A DNA stretch of 64,000 bases from Burkholderiales bacterium. GTDB taxonomy: Bacteria > Pseudomonadota > Gammaproteobacteria > Burkholderiales > Burkholderiaceae_E. Location of the stretch: the NCBI GenBank assembly GCA_026399875.1, contig JAPLQF010000019.1, positions 143,643 through 207,642 on the forward strand. The letters run 5' to 3'. The position numbers and the translations under genes were made by a program. Positions 48,391-56,593 of this stretch are shown piece by piece. Below the pieces are notes generated by a model that saw only the letters and a program-made list of their open reading frames with translations, had not been told where the DNA came from and did not search any database. How positions within the stretch are numbered: position 1 is the first letter of the stretch; each line of letters opens with the position of its first letter.

Positions 48391-50418
48391 ATGAAAACCG
48401 CCTATCTCCTTGTTCCTTTTGCGCCCCTGGTTGGCGCGATGATTGCGGGCTTTTTCGGCCGCACCATCGGTCGGACCGCCAGTCATGTCGTCACGATCCT
48501 GGGCGTGCTGATTTCCCTGCTGACCTCGCTGACCATCCTGCGCGACGTCCTGGCCGGTGAGTACTTCAATGGCACGCTCTATTCATGGGCGCTGGTTGAC
48601 GGGGTGAAGTTCGAGATCGGTTTCCTGATCGACACGCTGACCGCAACGATGATGTGCGTTGTCACCTCGGTCTCGCTGATGGTGCATATCTACACCATCG
48701 GCTACATGAAGGATGACGACGGTTATCAGCGGTTTTTTGCCTATATCAGCCTCTTCACCTTCGCGATGCTGATGCTGGTGATGTCGAATAACTTCCTGCA
48801 GCTGTTTTTCGGCTGGGAAGCGGTGGGCCTGGTGTCGTATCTGCTGATTGGCTTCTGGCATAACCGGCCAACCGCGATCTACGCCAACCTCAAGGCCTTT
48901 CTGGTCAATCGCGTTGGCGACTTCGGTTTCGTGCTGGGCATCGGTCTGGTGCTCGCTCATTTCGGCAGCCTCGATTACTCCGAGGTCTTCCGGATGGCGC
49001 CCAGCCTGGCGGGGCAGGTCATCAATCCGCTGGGTCTTGGCGAGTGGTCAGTGATCACCGTGACCTGCATTTGTCTCTTCATCGGTGCAATGGGCAAGTC
49101 GGCGCAATTCCCGCTGCATGTCTGGCTGCCCGATTCAATGGAAGGCCCGACCCCGATCTCGGCGCTCATCCATGCAGCCACCATGGTGACCGCCGGCATC
49201 TTCATGGTGGCGCGCATGTCGCCGCTCTTCGAGCTGTCCGACACCGCGCTGTCGTTTGTCATGACCATCGGCGCAATCACCGCGCTCTTCATGGGCTTTC
49301 TGGGCGTCATCCAGAACGACATCAAGCGGGTGGTTGCCTACTCCACGCTGTCGCAGCTCGGCTACATGACCGTGGCCCTGGGTGCCTCGGCCTACAGCGT
49401 CGCGATCTTCCATCTGATGACGCATGCGTTTTTCAAAGCGCTGCTCTTCCTTGCCGCAGGTTCGGTGATCATCGGCATGCACCATAACCAGGACATCCGG
49501 AATATGGGTGGCTTGCGCAAATACATGCCGATCACCTGGATCACCTCGCTGCTCGGTTCGCTGGCCCTGATCGGAACACCTTTCTTTTCGGGCTTCTATT
49601 CCAAAGACATGATCATCGAGGCGGTCAAGGCCTCGACGCTGCCGGCTTCGGGCTTTGCCTATTTCGCGGTGCTGGCTGGCGTGTTCGTGACCGCCTTCTA
49701 TTCATTCCGAATGTATTTCCTGGTCTTTCATGGCAAGGAGCGTTTCAGCACCGATGCGCATGCCGCGGCTCATGGGCACACCGACGGCCATGGCGACAGC
49801 CACGGTGATGGCCATGATGGCGGCCACCACGGTGGCCTGCCGCATGAAAGCCCCGCGGTGATCACCCTGCCGCTGGTGCTGCTGGCGATTCCATCGGTGC
49901 TGATCGGCATGTTCGCCATCGGCCCGATGCTCTTCAGTGATTTCTTCCAGACCTCGATTTCTGTCTTCGAGCCCCACAACGCGATGGCAGTCCTGAAAGA
50001 GGAATTCCACGGTCCGGTTGGCATGGTTGCACACGCGCTGACCACGATGCCTTTCTGGCTCGCGCTGGCAGGGGTGGTCGCGGCCTATTACTGCTACCTG
50101 GTCAACCCGGCGGTGCCGGCATGGTTCGGCAAGCGCTTTGGCAGCGTTTATCGGCTGCTCGACAACAAGTACTACCTCGACCGATTCAACGAAGTCTTCT
50201 TCGCCGGTGGTGCGCGCTCGGTGGGCTCGAGCCTCTGGAAGTTCGGTGATCAGGCGGTCATCGACGGTGTGGTGGTCAATGGCAGTGCGCGGGTTGTTGG
50301 CTGGTTCGCAGGCGCACTTCGCGGTCTGCAATCCGGTTTCCTCTACCACTATGCGATTGCGATGATCGTCGGTGTGGCGCTGTTTGTCTGGTGGTTCGTG
50401 CCGCTGCTCAAACGTTGA
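48391..50418 (+). CDS. nuoL: NADH-quinone oxidoreductase subunit L
   Basis: A 675-residue antiporter-like subunit with about 16 transmembrane segments. Key conserved parts are the glutamate-bearing FFGWEAVGLVSYLLIGFW, the lysine-bearing GAMGKSAQFPLHVWLPDSMEGPTPISALIHAATMVTAG, and the C-terminal lateral helix. A histidine- and glycine-rich loop (about residues 456-487) lies between helices. The ATG at 48391 gives MKTAYLLVPFAPLVGAMI. It is the homologue of ND5. Confidence 0.96.
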   Translation: MKTAYLLVPFAPLVGAMIAGFFGRTIGRTASHVVTILGVLISLLTSLTILRDVLAGEYFNGTLYSWALVDGVKFEIGFLIDTLTATMMCVVTSVSLMVHIYTIGYMKDDDGYQRFFAYISLFTFAMLMLVMSNNFLQLFFGWEAVGLVSYLLIGFWHNRPTAIYANLKAFLVNRVGDFGFVLGIGLVLAHFGSLDYSEVFRMAPSLAGQVINPLGLGEWSVITVTCICLFIGAMGKSAQFPLHVWLPDSMEGPTPISALIHAATMVTAGIFMVARMSPLFELSDTALSFVMTIGAITALFMGFLGVIQNDIKRVVAYSTLSQLGYMTVALGASAYSVAIFHLMTHAFFKALLFLAAGSVIIGMHHNQDIRNMGGLRKYMPITWITSLLGSLALIGTPFFSGFYSKDMIIEAVKASTLPASGFAYFAVLAGVFVTAFYSFRMYFLVFHGKERFSTDAHAAAHGHTDGHGDSHGDGHDGGHHGGLPHESPAVITLPLVLLAIPSVLIGMFAIGPMLFSDFFQTSISVFEPHNAMAVLKEEFHGPVGMVAHALTTMPFWLALAGVVAAYYCYLVNPAVPAWFGKRFGSVYRLLDNKYYLDRFNEVFFAGGARSVGSSLWKFGDQAVIDGVVVNGSARVVGWFAGALRGLQSGFLYHYAIAMIVGVALFVWWFVPLLKR

Positions 50419-50439
50419 GATTCGGCCCAAGACAAGACT

Positions 50440-51924
50440 ATGACCAACTCGATTTCCTTTCTCAGCGCAGCCATCTGGATTCCGATCCTGACCGGGCTGT
50501 TTCTGCTGTCCTTTGGCAACGACCGCAACCCCGGGATTGTTCGTGGGGTCTCGCTCGCAGGCGCCCTGGCCGGTCTGCTGGCAACCGTGCCGCTCTACAC
50601 CCGCTTTGATACCGCAAGCGCCAAGATGCAGTTCGTCGAGCAGATGCCCTGGATCGAGCGGTTCGGCGTCAGCTACCACCTCGGTGTCGACGGCATTTCA
50701 TTGTGGTTCGTGCTATTGACCGCGTTCATCACCGTGATCGTGGTGATTGCCGGATGGCGGGTGATCGAAGAACGCGTGGCCGGCTACATGGCGTCCTTCC
50801 TGATCCTGTCGGGCTTGATGATCGGTGTTTTCAGCGCGCTCGACGGCCTGCTTTTCTATGTGTTTTTTGAGGCAACGCTGATTCCGATGTACATCATCAT
50901 CGGTATCTGGGGCGGGCCTAACCGGGTCTATGCCGCGTTCAAGTTCTTTCTCTACACCCTGCTTGGGTCGCTGCTGACGCTGGTCGCGATCATCTATCTC
51001 TATACCAAGTCGGGCAGCTTCTCGATTCTCGACTGGCATGCACTGCCGTTGTCGATGTCCGAGCAGATACCGATCTTCCTCGCCTTCCTGCTGGCCTTCG
51101 CGGTCAAGGTGCCGATGTGGCCGGTGCACACCTGGCTGCCGGATGCGCACGTCGAGGCACCCACCGGTGGTTCGGTGGTGCTGGCGGCGATCATGCTCAA
51201 GCTCGGCGCTTATGGCTTTCTGAGGCTGTCGCTGCCGATCGCCCCTGATGCGAGCCATCATTTTTCGGGTGTGATGATCACGCTGTCGCTGGTGGCGGTG
51301 GTCTACATCGGCCTTGTCGCGATGGTCCAGACCGACATGAAAAAGCTGGTGGCCTATTCATCAATCGCCCATATGGGCTTTGTGACCCTTGGCTTTTTCA
51401 TCTTCAATCAGATGGGCATGCAAGGCGGTCTGGTCCAGATGATCTCGCACGGCTTCATCTCGGGCGCGATGTTCCTGTGCATCGGAGTGCTCTACGACCG
51501 CATGCATTCAAGACGCATTTCCGACTATGGCGGCGTGGTCAACACCATGCCCAAATTCGCCGCGCTCTTCATGTTCTTTGCGATGGCTAACAGTGGTCTG
51601 CCGGCCACGTCGGGTTTCGTCGGCGAATTCATGGTCATCCTGGGCGCGGTCCAGTTCAATTTCTGGGTCGGCCTGATTGCCGCCACCACGCTGATTCTGG
51701 GCGCCGCTTATTCGCTCTGGATGTACAAGCGTGTGGTGTTCGGTGCGATTGCCAATGACCAGGTCAGGGCGCTCAAGGATATCGACGCCCGCGAAATGTT
51801 GATGCTGTCAGTGCTGGCGATTGCGGTGCTCGTGATGGGCTTGTGGCCTCGTCCGGTGACCGATGTCTCCGAGGCTTCCGTGCGAGCACTGCTCCAGCAT
51901 GTTGCCGTTTCCAAGGTCAAGTGA
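50440..51924 (+). CDS. nuoM: NADH-quinone oxidoreductase subunit M
   Basis: A 494-residue antiporter-like subunit with about 14 transmembrane segments. The proton-channel glutamate is in FFEATLIPMYIIIGIWGG, and the lysine helix is AFAVKVPMWPVHTWLPDAHVEAPTGGSVVLAAIMLKLG. AYSSIAHMGFVTLG is the standard broken helix. It is the homologue of ND4. nuoN begins one base after its stop. Confidence 0.97.
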   Translation: MTNSISFLSAAIWIPILTGLFLLSFGNDRNPGIVRGVSLAGALAGLLATVPLYTRFDTASAKMQFVEQMPWIERFGVSYHLGVDGISLWFVLLTAFITVIVVIAGWRVIEERVAGYMASFLILSGLMIGVFSALDGLLFYVFFEATLIPMYIIIGIWGGPNRVYAAFKFFLYTLLGSLLTLVAIIYLYTKSGSFSILDWHALPLSMSEQIPIFLAFLLAFAVKVPMWPVHTWLPDAHVEAPTGGSVVLAAIMLKLGAYGFLRLSLPIAPDASHHFSGVMITLSLVAVVYIGLVAMVQTDMKKLVAYSSIAHMGFVTLGFFIFNQMGMQGGLVQMISHGFISGAMFLCIGVLYDRMHSRRISDYGGVVNTMPKFAALFMFFAMANSGLPATSGFVGEFMVILGAVQFNFWVGLIAATTLILGAAYSLWMYKRVVFGAIANDQVRALKDIDAREMLMLSVLAIAVLVMGLWPRPVTDVSEASVRALLQHVAVSKVK

Positions 51925-51925
51925 G

Positions 51926-53398
51926 ATGCAGAACCTCAATATCAGTGCGGCACTGCCCGAGATTCTGCTGCTGATCGCAGCCTGTGCGGTATTGCTGGCT
52001 GACGTCCTCAAGCGTGGCGTCTGGGGGCTCGATATCGGTCGAACCGCGCTCATTGTGCTGATCCTGCCGGTGCTGGCGATCCTGGCGCAATTCGGGCAAC
52101 CCGCGCAGCACGCCCTGAATGGCATGTATGTTGCCGACGCGATGGGGCATGTCCTCAAGCTCGCCGCTTGCGCTGCCACGGCCATGGCGCTGGTCTATGC
52201 ACGGTCTTATGCGACAGACCGGGGCATGCACCGGGGCGAGCTTTATGCGCTGGCGCTTTTTGCGCTGCTCGGGCAGATGATCATGATCTCGGCAGGCAAT
52301 CTGCTGATCGTCTACCTCGGGCTTGAGCTGATGTCGCTGTCGCTCTATGCGATGGCTGCGATGCGCCGCGACCATCCGATCTCGACCGAGGCCGCGATCA
52401 AGTACTTCGTGCTCGGCGCACTTGCATCCGGCTTTCTGCTCTACGGCATGTCGATGATCTACGGCGGCACCGGCACGCTCGACCTGGCCAAGATTTCGCA
52501 TTCAATGGGCGGCCTTGCACCGGCCAGCGCCAAGGTGCTGATCTTCGGTGTGGTCTTTCTCGTTGCCGGCCTGGCGTTCAAGTTCGGCGCGGTGCCGTTT
52601 CATATGTGGGTGCCTGATGTCTACCAGGGCACCCCGACGGTGACCACCTTGCTGATTGCCTCGGGCCCCAAGCTCGCCACCTTCGCGGTCGCTTTCAGGA
52701 TCCTGGCAGGTAGCCTGATCGGTGTTGCCAGCGACTGGCAGCAGATGCTGCTGGTGCTGTCGGTGCTGTCGATGGTGCTTGGCAATCTGGTTGCAATTGC
52801 ACAGACCAACCTCAAGCGCATGCTTGCCTACTCGGCGATTGCGCAGATCGGCTTTGTGCTGCTGGGCATGCTCTCGGGCATTGTGGGTGGCAGCACCAAT
52901 GGTGCGGCCGATGCCTGGAGCGCATCGATGTTCTATCTGGTCGCCTATGTGTTGACGACGCTGGGCACCTTCGGCGTGATGATGCTGATGTCGCGCGATG
53001 GGCATGAGGCCGACGATATCGCCGACCTCAAGGGGCTGGGTCGTCGCAACCCGGCGCTCGCCTTCGTCATGCTGATATTGATGTTCTCGCTGGCAGGCAT
53101 CCCTCCTACCATCGGCTTTTACGCCAAGCTCTCGGTGCTCAAAGCGGTGATCGATGCCGGTATGGTCTGGCTCGCGGTGCTGGCAGTGCTGATGTCACTG
53201 GTCGGTGCCTTCTACTATCTGCGCATCGTGAAGACGGTCTATTTCGATGAGCCGGTGGATACGCATGCCCTTCGCCCCTTGCCGGGTGCTCAAGCCCTGC
53301 TCGCAGTCAATGGCGCCCTGGTGCTGCTGCTCGGGCTGGTGCCTGGCCCGCTGATGAGTCTGTGCGCCGATGCGGTCAAGCAGGCCTTCGGGGGCTGA
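51926..53398 (+). CDS. nuoN: NADH-quinone oxidoreductase subunit N
   Basis: A 490-residue antiporter-like subunit with about 14 transmembrane segments, the homologue of ND2. The lysine helix reads AGLAFKFGAVPFHMWVPDVYQGTPTVTTLLIASGPK, with AYSAIAQIGFVLLG further on. The ATG at 51926 gives MQNLNISAALPEILLLIAACAVLLADV. It is the last complex I gene, and the following gene starts 48 bp later. Confidence 0.96.
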   Translation: MQNLNISAALPEILLLIAACAVLLADVLKRGVWGLDIGRTALIVLILPVLAILAQFGQPAQHALNGMYVADAMGHVLKLAACAATAMALVYARSYATDRGMHRGELYALALFALLGQMIMISAGNLLIVYLGLELMSLSLYAMAAMRRDHPISTEAAIKYFVLGALASGFLLYGMSMIYGGTGTLDLAKISHSMGGLAPASAKVLIFGVVFLVAGLAFKFGAVPFHMWVPDVYQGTPTVTTLLIASGPKLATFAVAFRILAGSLIGVASDWQQMLLVLSVLSMVLGNLVAIAQTNLKRMLAYSAIAQIGFVLLGMLSGIVGGSTNGAADAWSASMFYLVAYVLTTLGTFGVMMLMSRDGHEADDIADLKGLGRRNPALAFVMLILMFSLAGIPPTIGFYAKLSVLKAVIDAGMVWLAVLAVLMSLVGAFYYLRIVKTVYFDEPVDTHALRPLPGAQALLAVNGALVLLLGLVPGPLMSLCADAVKQAFGG

Positions 53399-53446
53399 GC
53401 GCGGCGTGTCGGTCTTGCGGCCGCTTTCATCCGGCAGCCTGTCGCG

Positions 53447-54022
53447 ATGAGCAAAGATCTTCAGGAAACCACGGTCGAGTCGGAGCTGGTCTATCAGGGG
53501 CTTTTCCTGAAGGTTCGGCGCGATAAGGCGCTGCTGCCCGATGGATCGATCCACGGCCGCGAATGGGTGGTTCATCCGGGCGCATCAGCCATCCTTGCGC
53601 TGGCCGACGATGGTCGCGTGCTGATTGAACGGCAGTTTCGCTATGCGATGCAGCAGGTCTATGTCGAGATTCCGGCGGGCAAGATCGATCCGGGTGAGAC
53701 GCCCCTGCAGACCGCCCGACGCGAGCTGCTCGAAGAGACCGGCTACACCGCGAAGCAGTGGGCATTGCTCACGCGCATTCACCCGGCGATTGGGTTTACC
53801 AACGAGATCATCGACATCTTCGTTGCGCGCGAGTTGGGTGCGCGTGAGACACGCAAGCTCGATCATGGCGAGTTGCTTGAGATCGACTGGGTCAGTGTCG
53901 GCTGGCTGGTCGATGAGCTCAGGGCAGGGCGCCTGCCCGATGTGAAGACCCAGATCTCGGTGATGCATCTGCAGCGCATGGTCGACGGCGACTGGCCCTG
54001 GCCGGCCTTCGACCTGGTCTGA
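53447..54022 (+). CDS. NUDIX hydrolase, ADP-ribose pyrophosphatase-like
   Basis: A 191-residue protein with a full Nudix box (G-KIDPG-E-TPLQTAR-RELLEETGY, about residues 82-104), preceded by RQFRYAMQQVYVEIPAG, which is typical of the ADP-ribose pyrophosphatase (NudF) group. The N-terminal beta domain (TVESELVYQGLFLKVRRDKALLPDG) fits the same group. It probably hydrolyses ADP-ribose or a related nucleotide sugar. Placement after nuoN is seen in many betaproteobacteria and may allow read-through from the complex I operon. Confidence 0.88.
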   Translation: MSKDLQETTVESELVYQGLFLKVRRDKALLPDGSIHGREWVVHPGASAILALADDGRVLIERQFRYAMQQVYVEIPAGKIDPGETPLQTARRELLEETGYTAKQWALLTRIHPAIGFTNEIIDIFVARELGARETRKLDHGELLEIDWVSVGWLVDELRAGRLPDVKTQISVMHLQRMVDGDWPWPAFDLV

Positions 54023-54046
54023 GCGCCACGGCTCAGGCAGGCGGGG

Positions 54047-54076
54047 TTCTCAGCTGAGGTCGGGACAAGGTACAGT
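54047..54076 (+). promoter_or_regulatory. Candidate promoter for tRNA-Ser
   Basis: TTCTCA (54047-54052) and TACAGT (54071-54076) are each 4/6 matches to the -35 and -10 boxes with an 18-bp spacer. The -10 box lies 19 bp before the tRNA gene, a suitable distance. Confidence 0.35.
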
Positions 54077-54095
54077 AGCGGGCTGGCAAGGCGCC

Positions 54096-54185
54096 GGAGG
54101 GCTGGCAGAGCGGTTTAATGCGGCAGTCTTGAAAACTGTTGTGGGTGAGAGCCCACCGGGGGTTCGAATCCCTCGCCCTCCGCCA
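54096..54185 (+). tRNA. tRNA-Ser(UGA)
   Basis: A 90-base class II tRNA with CCA encoded. The acceptor stem GGAGGGC pairs with GCCCTCC, the anticodon loop CTTGAAA gives anticodon TGA, and a long variable arm (GTGGGTGAGAGCCCAC) is present. The T-loop reads GGTTCGAATCC. It marks the border: core genes lie to its left and accessory DNA to its right. Confidence 0.95.
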
Positions 54186-54698
54186 TGAATGTCTGAAAAT
54201 TTTCCGCATGTGAGAGTCCGCGAATGGGCTCGGTCAGCGAGTGCAAGGCTCGTTGGTTTCGCGAGGCGGGAAAAAATTCCTTTTTTGATGAAGAGCCGAA
54301 GGGCGATAGGCGAGTTCGATCAGGGTGAGATCGAGGCGTTCGCGATCGGCTATTGGGGATTCGAGCGAAAGTGCATTCGCGATAATTAGAGTAATCGGGA
54401 ATGCACTTTGGTCTCTAGATGGTTTGATGCGGACGCGATCGTCGAAAGGGCAGGAGCGTCTTTGCGAACAGCGCCAACGTGCTTGTCAGACAACATCCAC
54501 CAACTGAGGGGGAGCTCTCAAATTATTGCTGGTACCAAAAGTGCTAGGCAGATCAGGGCTACGCTTCGCTCGGCAGGGGGCACGTGACCTTGGTTTCGTC
54601 GACGCCGCCGCTCACTTGTCCTCTGCGTGGGCAATAGATGCGACAGATGCATCCTCTTATGTGACAATTCCTCTATCTGCTCGCTCTGAGAGGCTCCC
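54186..54698. other. Gene-free accessory stretch after tRNA-Ser
   Basis: About 510 bp without a supportable gene. It holds the first copy of the 84-bp repeat (54368-54451) and an A/T-richer patch (near 54268-54290) unlike the surrounding GC-rich DNA. A 66-codon open frame from 54189 runs into the repeat and has no recognisable similarity. No integrase gene and no second copy of the tRNA 3' end were seen. Confidence 0.6.
54368..54451 (+). repeat. 84-bp hairpin repeat, copy A
   Basis: This block matches 62896-62979 in the same orientation at 70 of 84 positions by hand count, and flanking bases do not match. The first half is itself an inverted repeat: AAAGTGCATTC near the left edge and GAATGCACTTT about 20 bases later, so it can fold into a long hairpin. 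The sharp edges suggest a small mobile or remnant element; I cannot assign a family. Confidence 0.75.
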
Positions 54699-54968
54699 AT
54701 GTCCGAACGCATCAACGCTCGTCTGTCGCAACCCTTGGCTGAATTCGTGGATCGAATGGTCGGCGAAGCGGGGCTTTACGAAACCCCCAGCGAGTACGTC
54801 CGCGACCTGATCCGCCGCGACATGGAACGGCGTGGCGGCCAGTTTGTGCATGACGCCATACTCGCCGGGTACCGAGACGTGGCGGCAGGCCGCGTCTTTG
54901 CCTCCAGCGGTGACTTCAGAGCCGACATGGCGGTGCTTGACGGCAAAGAAGCCGATGGCTGGAAATGA
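54699..54968 (+). CDS. ParD-like (CopG/RHH) antitoxin
   Basis: An 89-residue protein with a ribbon-helix-helix-type N-terminus (MSERINARLSQPLAEFVDRMV followed by YETPSEYVRDLIRRDMERR) and an acidic-to-polar C-terminal tail that would wrap the toxin. It should bind its own promoter and neutralise the toxin encoded by the overlapping downstream gene (14-base overlap). GAGAGGCTCCC precedes the ATG as ribosome binding site. It stands at the left edge of the accessory region. Confidence 0.85.
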   Translation: MSERINARLSQPLAEFVDRMVGEAGLYETPSEYVRDLIRRDMERRGGQFVHDAILAGYRDVAAGRVFASSGDFRADMAVLDGKEADGWK

Positions 54969-55323
54969 CGTCTCATTAACCGCGGTGTTTCTGCTGACCC
55001 GGAATGCGGCGCTGGATTTGCGCCACATCCACGCGCGGTCGCGCCGTGAATGGAGCGAAGACATTGCCGACCAATACCTCGCCGATCTGTACGCGGCGAT
55101 GGGCGTTGCTGCCGCCAACCCGGAAAAGGGCCGCTTGCGGCAACACCGTTCGGCTCCGTTTCTGATGGTTCCGGCGCGACAGCACTTCGTGATCTACGAC
55201 CTGGTGCCGCAAGGCATCGCTGTGCTCACAGTTCAGCATCAGGTCCGCGACGTCGAATCCCTGATAGCAGAACTGACCTCGGCCTTTCACGCCGAAGTCA
55301 AGAGACTGAAGAGCCAAGCCTGA
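54955..55323 (+). CDS. ParE/RelE-superfamily toxin
   Basis: A 122-residue protein with the ParE-type layout: two N-terminal helices (ALDLRHIHARSRREWSEDIADQYLADLYAAMGVAAANP) followed by a beta sheet (RSAPFLMVPARQHFVIYDLVPQGIAVLTVQHQVRDVESLI). ParE toxins inhibit DNA gyrase; RelE relatives cleave mRNA, and which applies is not certain here. The ATG at 54955 lies inside the antitoxin gene. The 218 bp after its stop up to the convergent dioxygenase gene contain no gene I recognise. Confidence 0.83.
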   Translation: MAGNDVSLTAVFLLTRNAALDLRHIHARSRREWSEDIADQYLADLYAAMGVAAANPEKGRLRQHRSAPFLMVPARQHFVIYDLVPQGIAVLTVQHQVRDVESLIAELTSAFHAEVKRLKSQA

Positions 55324-55541
55324 TTGCACCTGCACAAGCTCGCAGACGTGACCGCCGAGCGTTTGCGAGAGTGTGTCGAACTGATCTAGCGACCGAAGTT
55401 TGAGTTCGATATTGTCGACATCTAAGGCGCGGACGTCGGCCAAAGTGCAATACGGAAGCTATCGCCGACGGTCCTTAGACGGTTAGCGAACCATTCGGCA
55501 GGGCGCCCGCAGGGGCCAAAACACCCAGCATTTACCCTGCT

Positions 55542-56573
55542 TCAGGCAAGTTCAGCTGCGCCGGCCTTCTGCCTTCGTTGCCAGGTCTGACCGAACTCCC
55601 GGGTGCTTGCGTAGACCTGAGGAAGGGGACGACCCTGAGGTAGCGTCATCCAGATGCGCAGTAGCAAGCGGCGTCGATCGACCTCGGGGAAATCCTGATA
55701 TTCGGTGCGCGAGTGCAAAATCGAAAAATTGCTGGCGAACTGCATATCCCCAGGCTGCATGTCGAAGGATAGATGCCATGCCGGATCGGCGCAGATTTCG
55801 TCGATCAGATCGAGCACCTCCAATTGCTGAGGCGTCAGTCGCGGCACCTCAGGGAAGCGTTGCGCGGTTTCGATATAGCGGCGCTTGTGCAGCGCGTTCA
55901 GGCGCCCGGCATACCAGGTGAGGATCGGAACGCTCTGGATCTTCAGGTCGGCGGGGTTCTGGGCACGCGAATCAAAGTGAAAAGGCTCCTGGGCGACACG
56001 TGCGAGGTCCGGGCGCCGGCGCAGCATCTCGTTGAACAATGCGCCGACGCTCATCAGTTTGCTGGTCCCGCCGCTCTGCGCAGCGCGAATACACAGCAGC
56101 ATGAACGCATCACCGCCGTCGTTATGGAACTGCAGTTCGTTGTTGGTCTCAAAGCCGCGGGTACTGTCGCTGCCCTGCACGCTCTTGCCGGTATCAGTGA
56201 CCTGATGCATCAGGTTACCGGCCTTGTCCTGGCCTTCCGCGAGACCGATCTGACTGGCAATGCCCCAGAACAGGGTTCGCGACTGATCAATTGTGTAGCG
56301 CTCAATTGGAAGGCCCCGGATCAGCGCGAATCCGCGTCCGGTCTCTATTTCCTCCCGAACCTTGTGAAGGCGCGGTGCCAGAGTCGGCAGGCGAAAGTCG
56401 GTGGCCGTGATGTCGAACAGGGCCTTTTTTGATGCCGTAACCTGGGTCAGGGCCTGGTCAATCTCGGCGATATCGCTGCTCGAAAGCTGCACAATCCAGT
56501 CCTGACGCTGCCGCATCTGCTGACCGTTCCACACGCCGGGGCCGCTCACAGGGTGATCGAGAAAAGTGTCCAT
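55542..56573 (-). CDS. TauD/TfdA-family Fe(II)/2-oxoglutarate dioxygenase (copy 1)
   Basis: A 343-residue dioxygenase with the facial triad: H150-N-D152 in ELQFHNDGGDAFM, and the distal histidine in SILHSRTEYQDFPEVDRRRLLLRIW, which also carries the 2-oxoglutarate-binding arginine. It should couple 2-oxoglutarate decarboxylation to hydroxylation of an unknown substrate. Two ATG codons are candidates: the one at 56573 sits 8 bases after a GGAG site, the one at 56579 only 2 bases, so I chose 56573. It follows the Bug-family gene on the same strand with a 20-bp gap and is a paralogue of the genes at 58653 and 60808. Confidence 0.87.
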   Translation of the reverse strand: MDTFLDHPVSGPGVWNGQQMRQRQDWIVQLSSSDIAEIDQALTQVTASKKALFDITATDFRLPTLAPRLHKVREEIETGRGFALIRGLPIERYTIDQSRTLFWGIASQIGLAEGQDKAGNLMHQVTDTGKSVQGSDSTRGFETNNELQFHNDGGDAFMLLCIRAAQSGGTSKLMSVGALFNEMLRRRPDLARVAQEPFHFDSRAQNPADLKIQSVPILTWYAGRLNALHKRRYIETAQRFPEVPRLTPQQLEVLDLIDEICADPAWHLSFDMQPGDMQFASNFSILHSRTEYQDFPEVDRRRLLLRIWMTLPQGRPLPQVYASTREFGQTWQRRQKAGAAELA

Positions 56574-56593
56574 CGACATGTCTCCGGTTGTCT

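Noticed and set aside
53399..53446. Missing small gene (DUF2818 type) often found after nuoN
   Set aside because: The gap is too short for a gene, but I cannot verify how general its presence is in the relevant family, so no claim is made.
54189..54389. A 66-codon open frame directly after tRNA-Ser
   Set aside because: No similarity recognised, no ribosome binding site, and it ends inside the 84-bp repeat.
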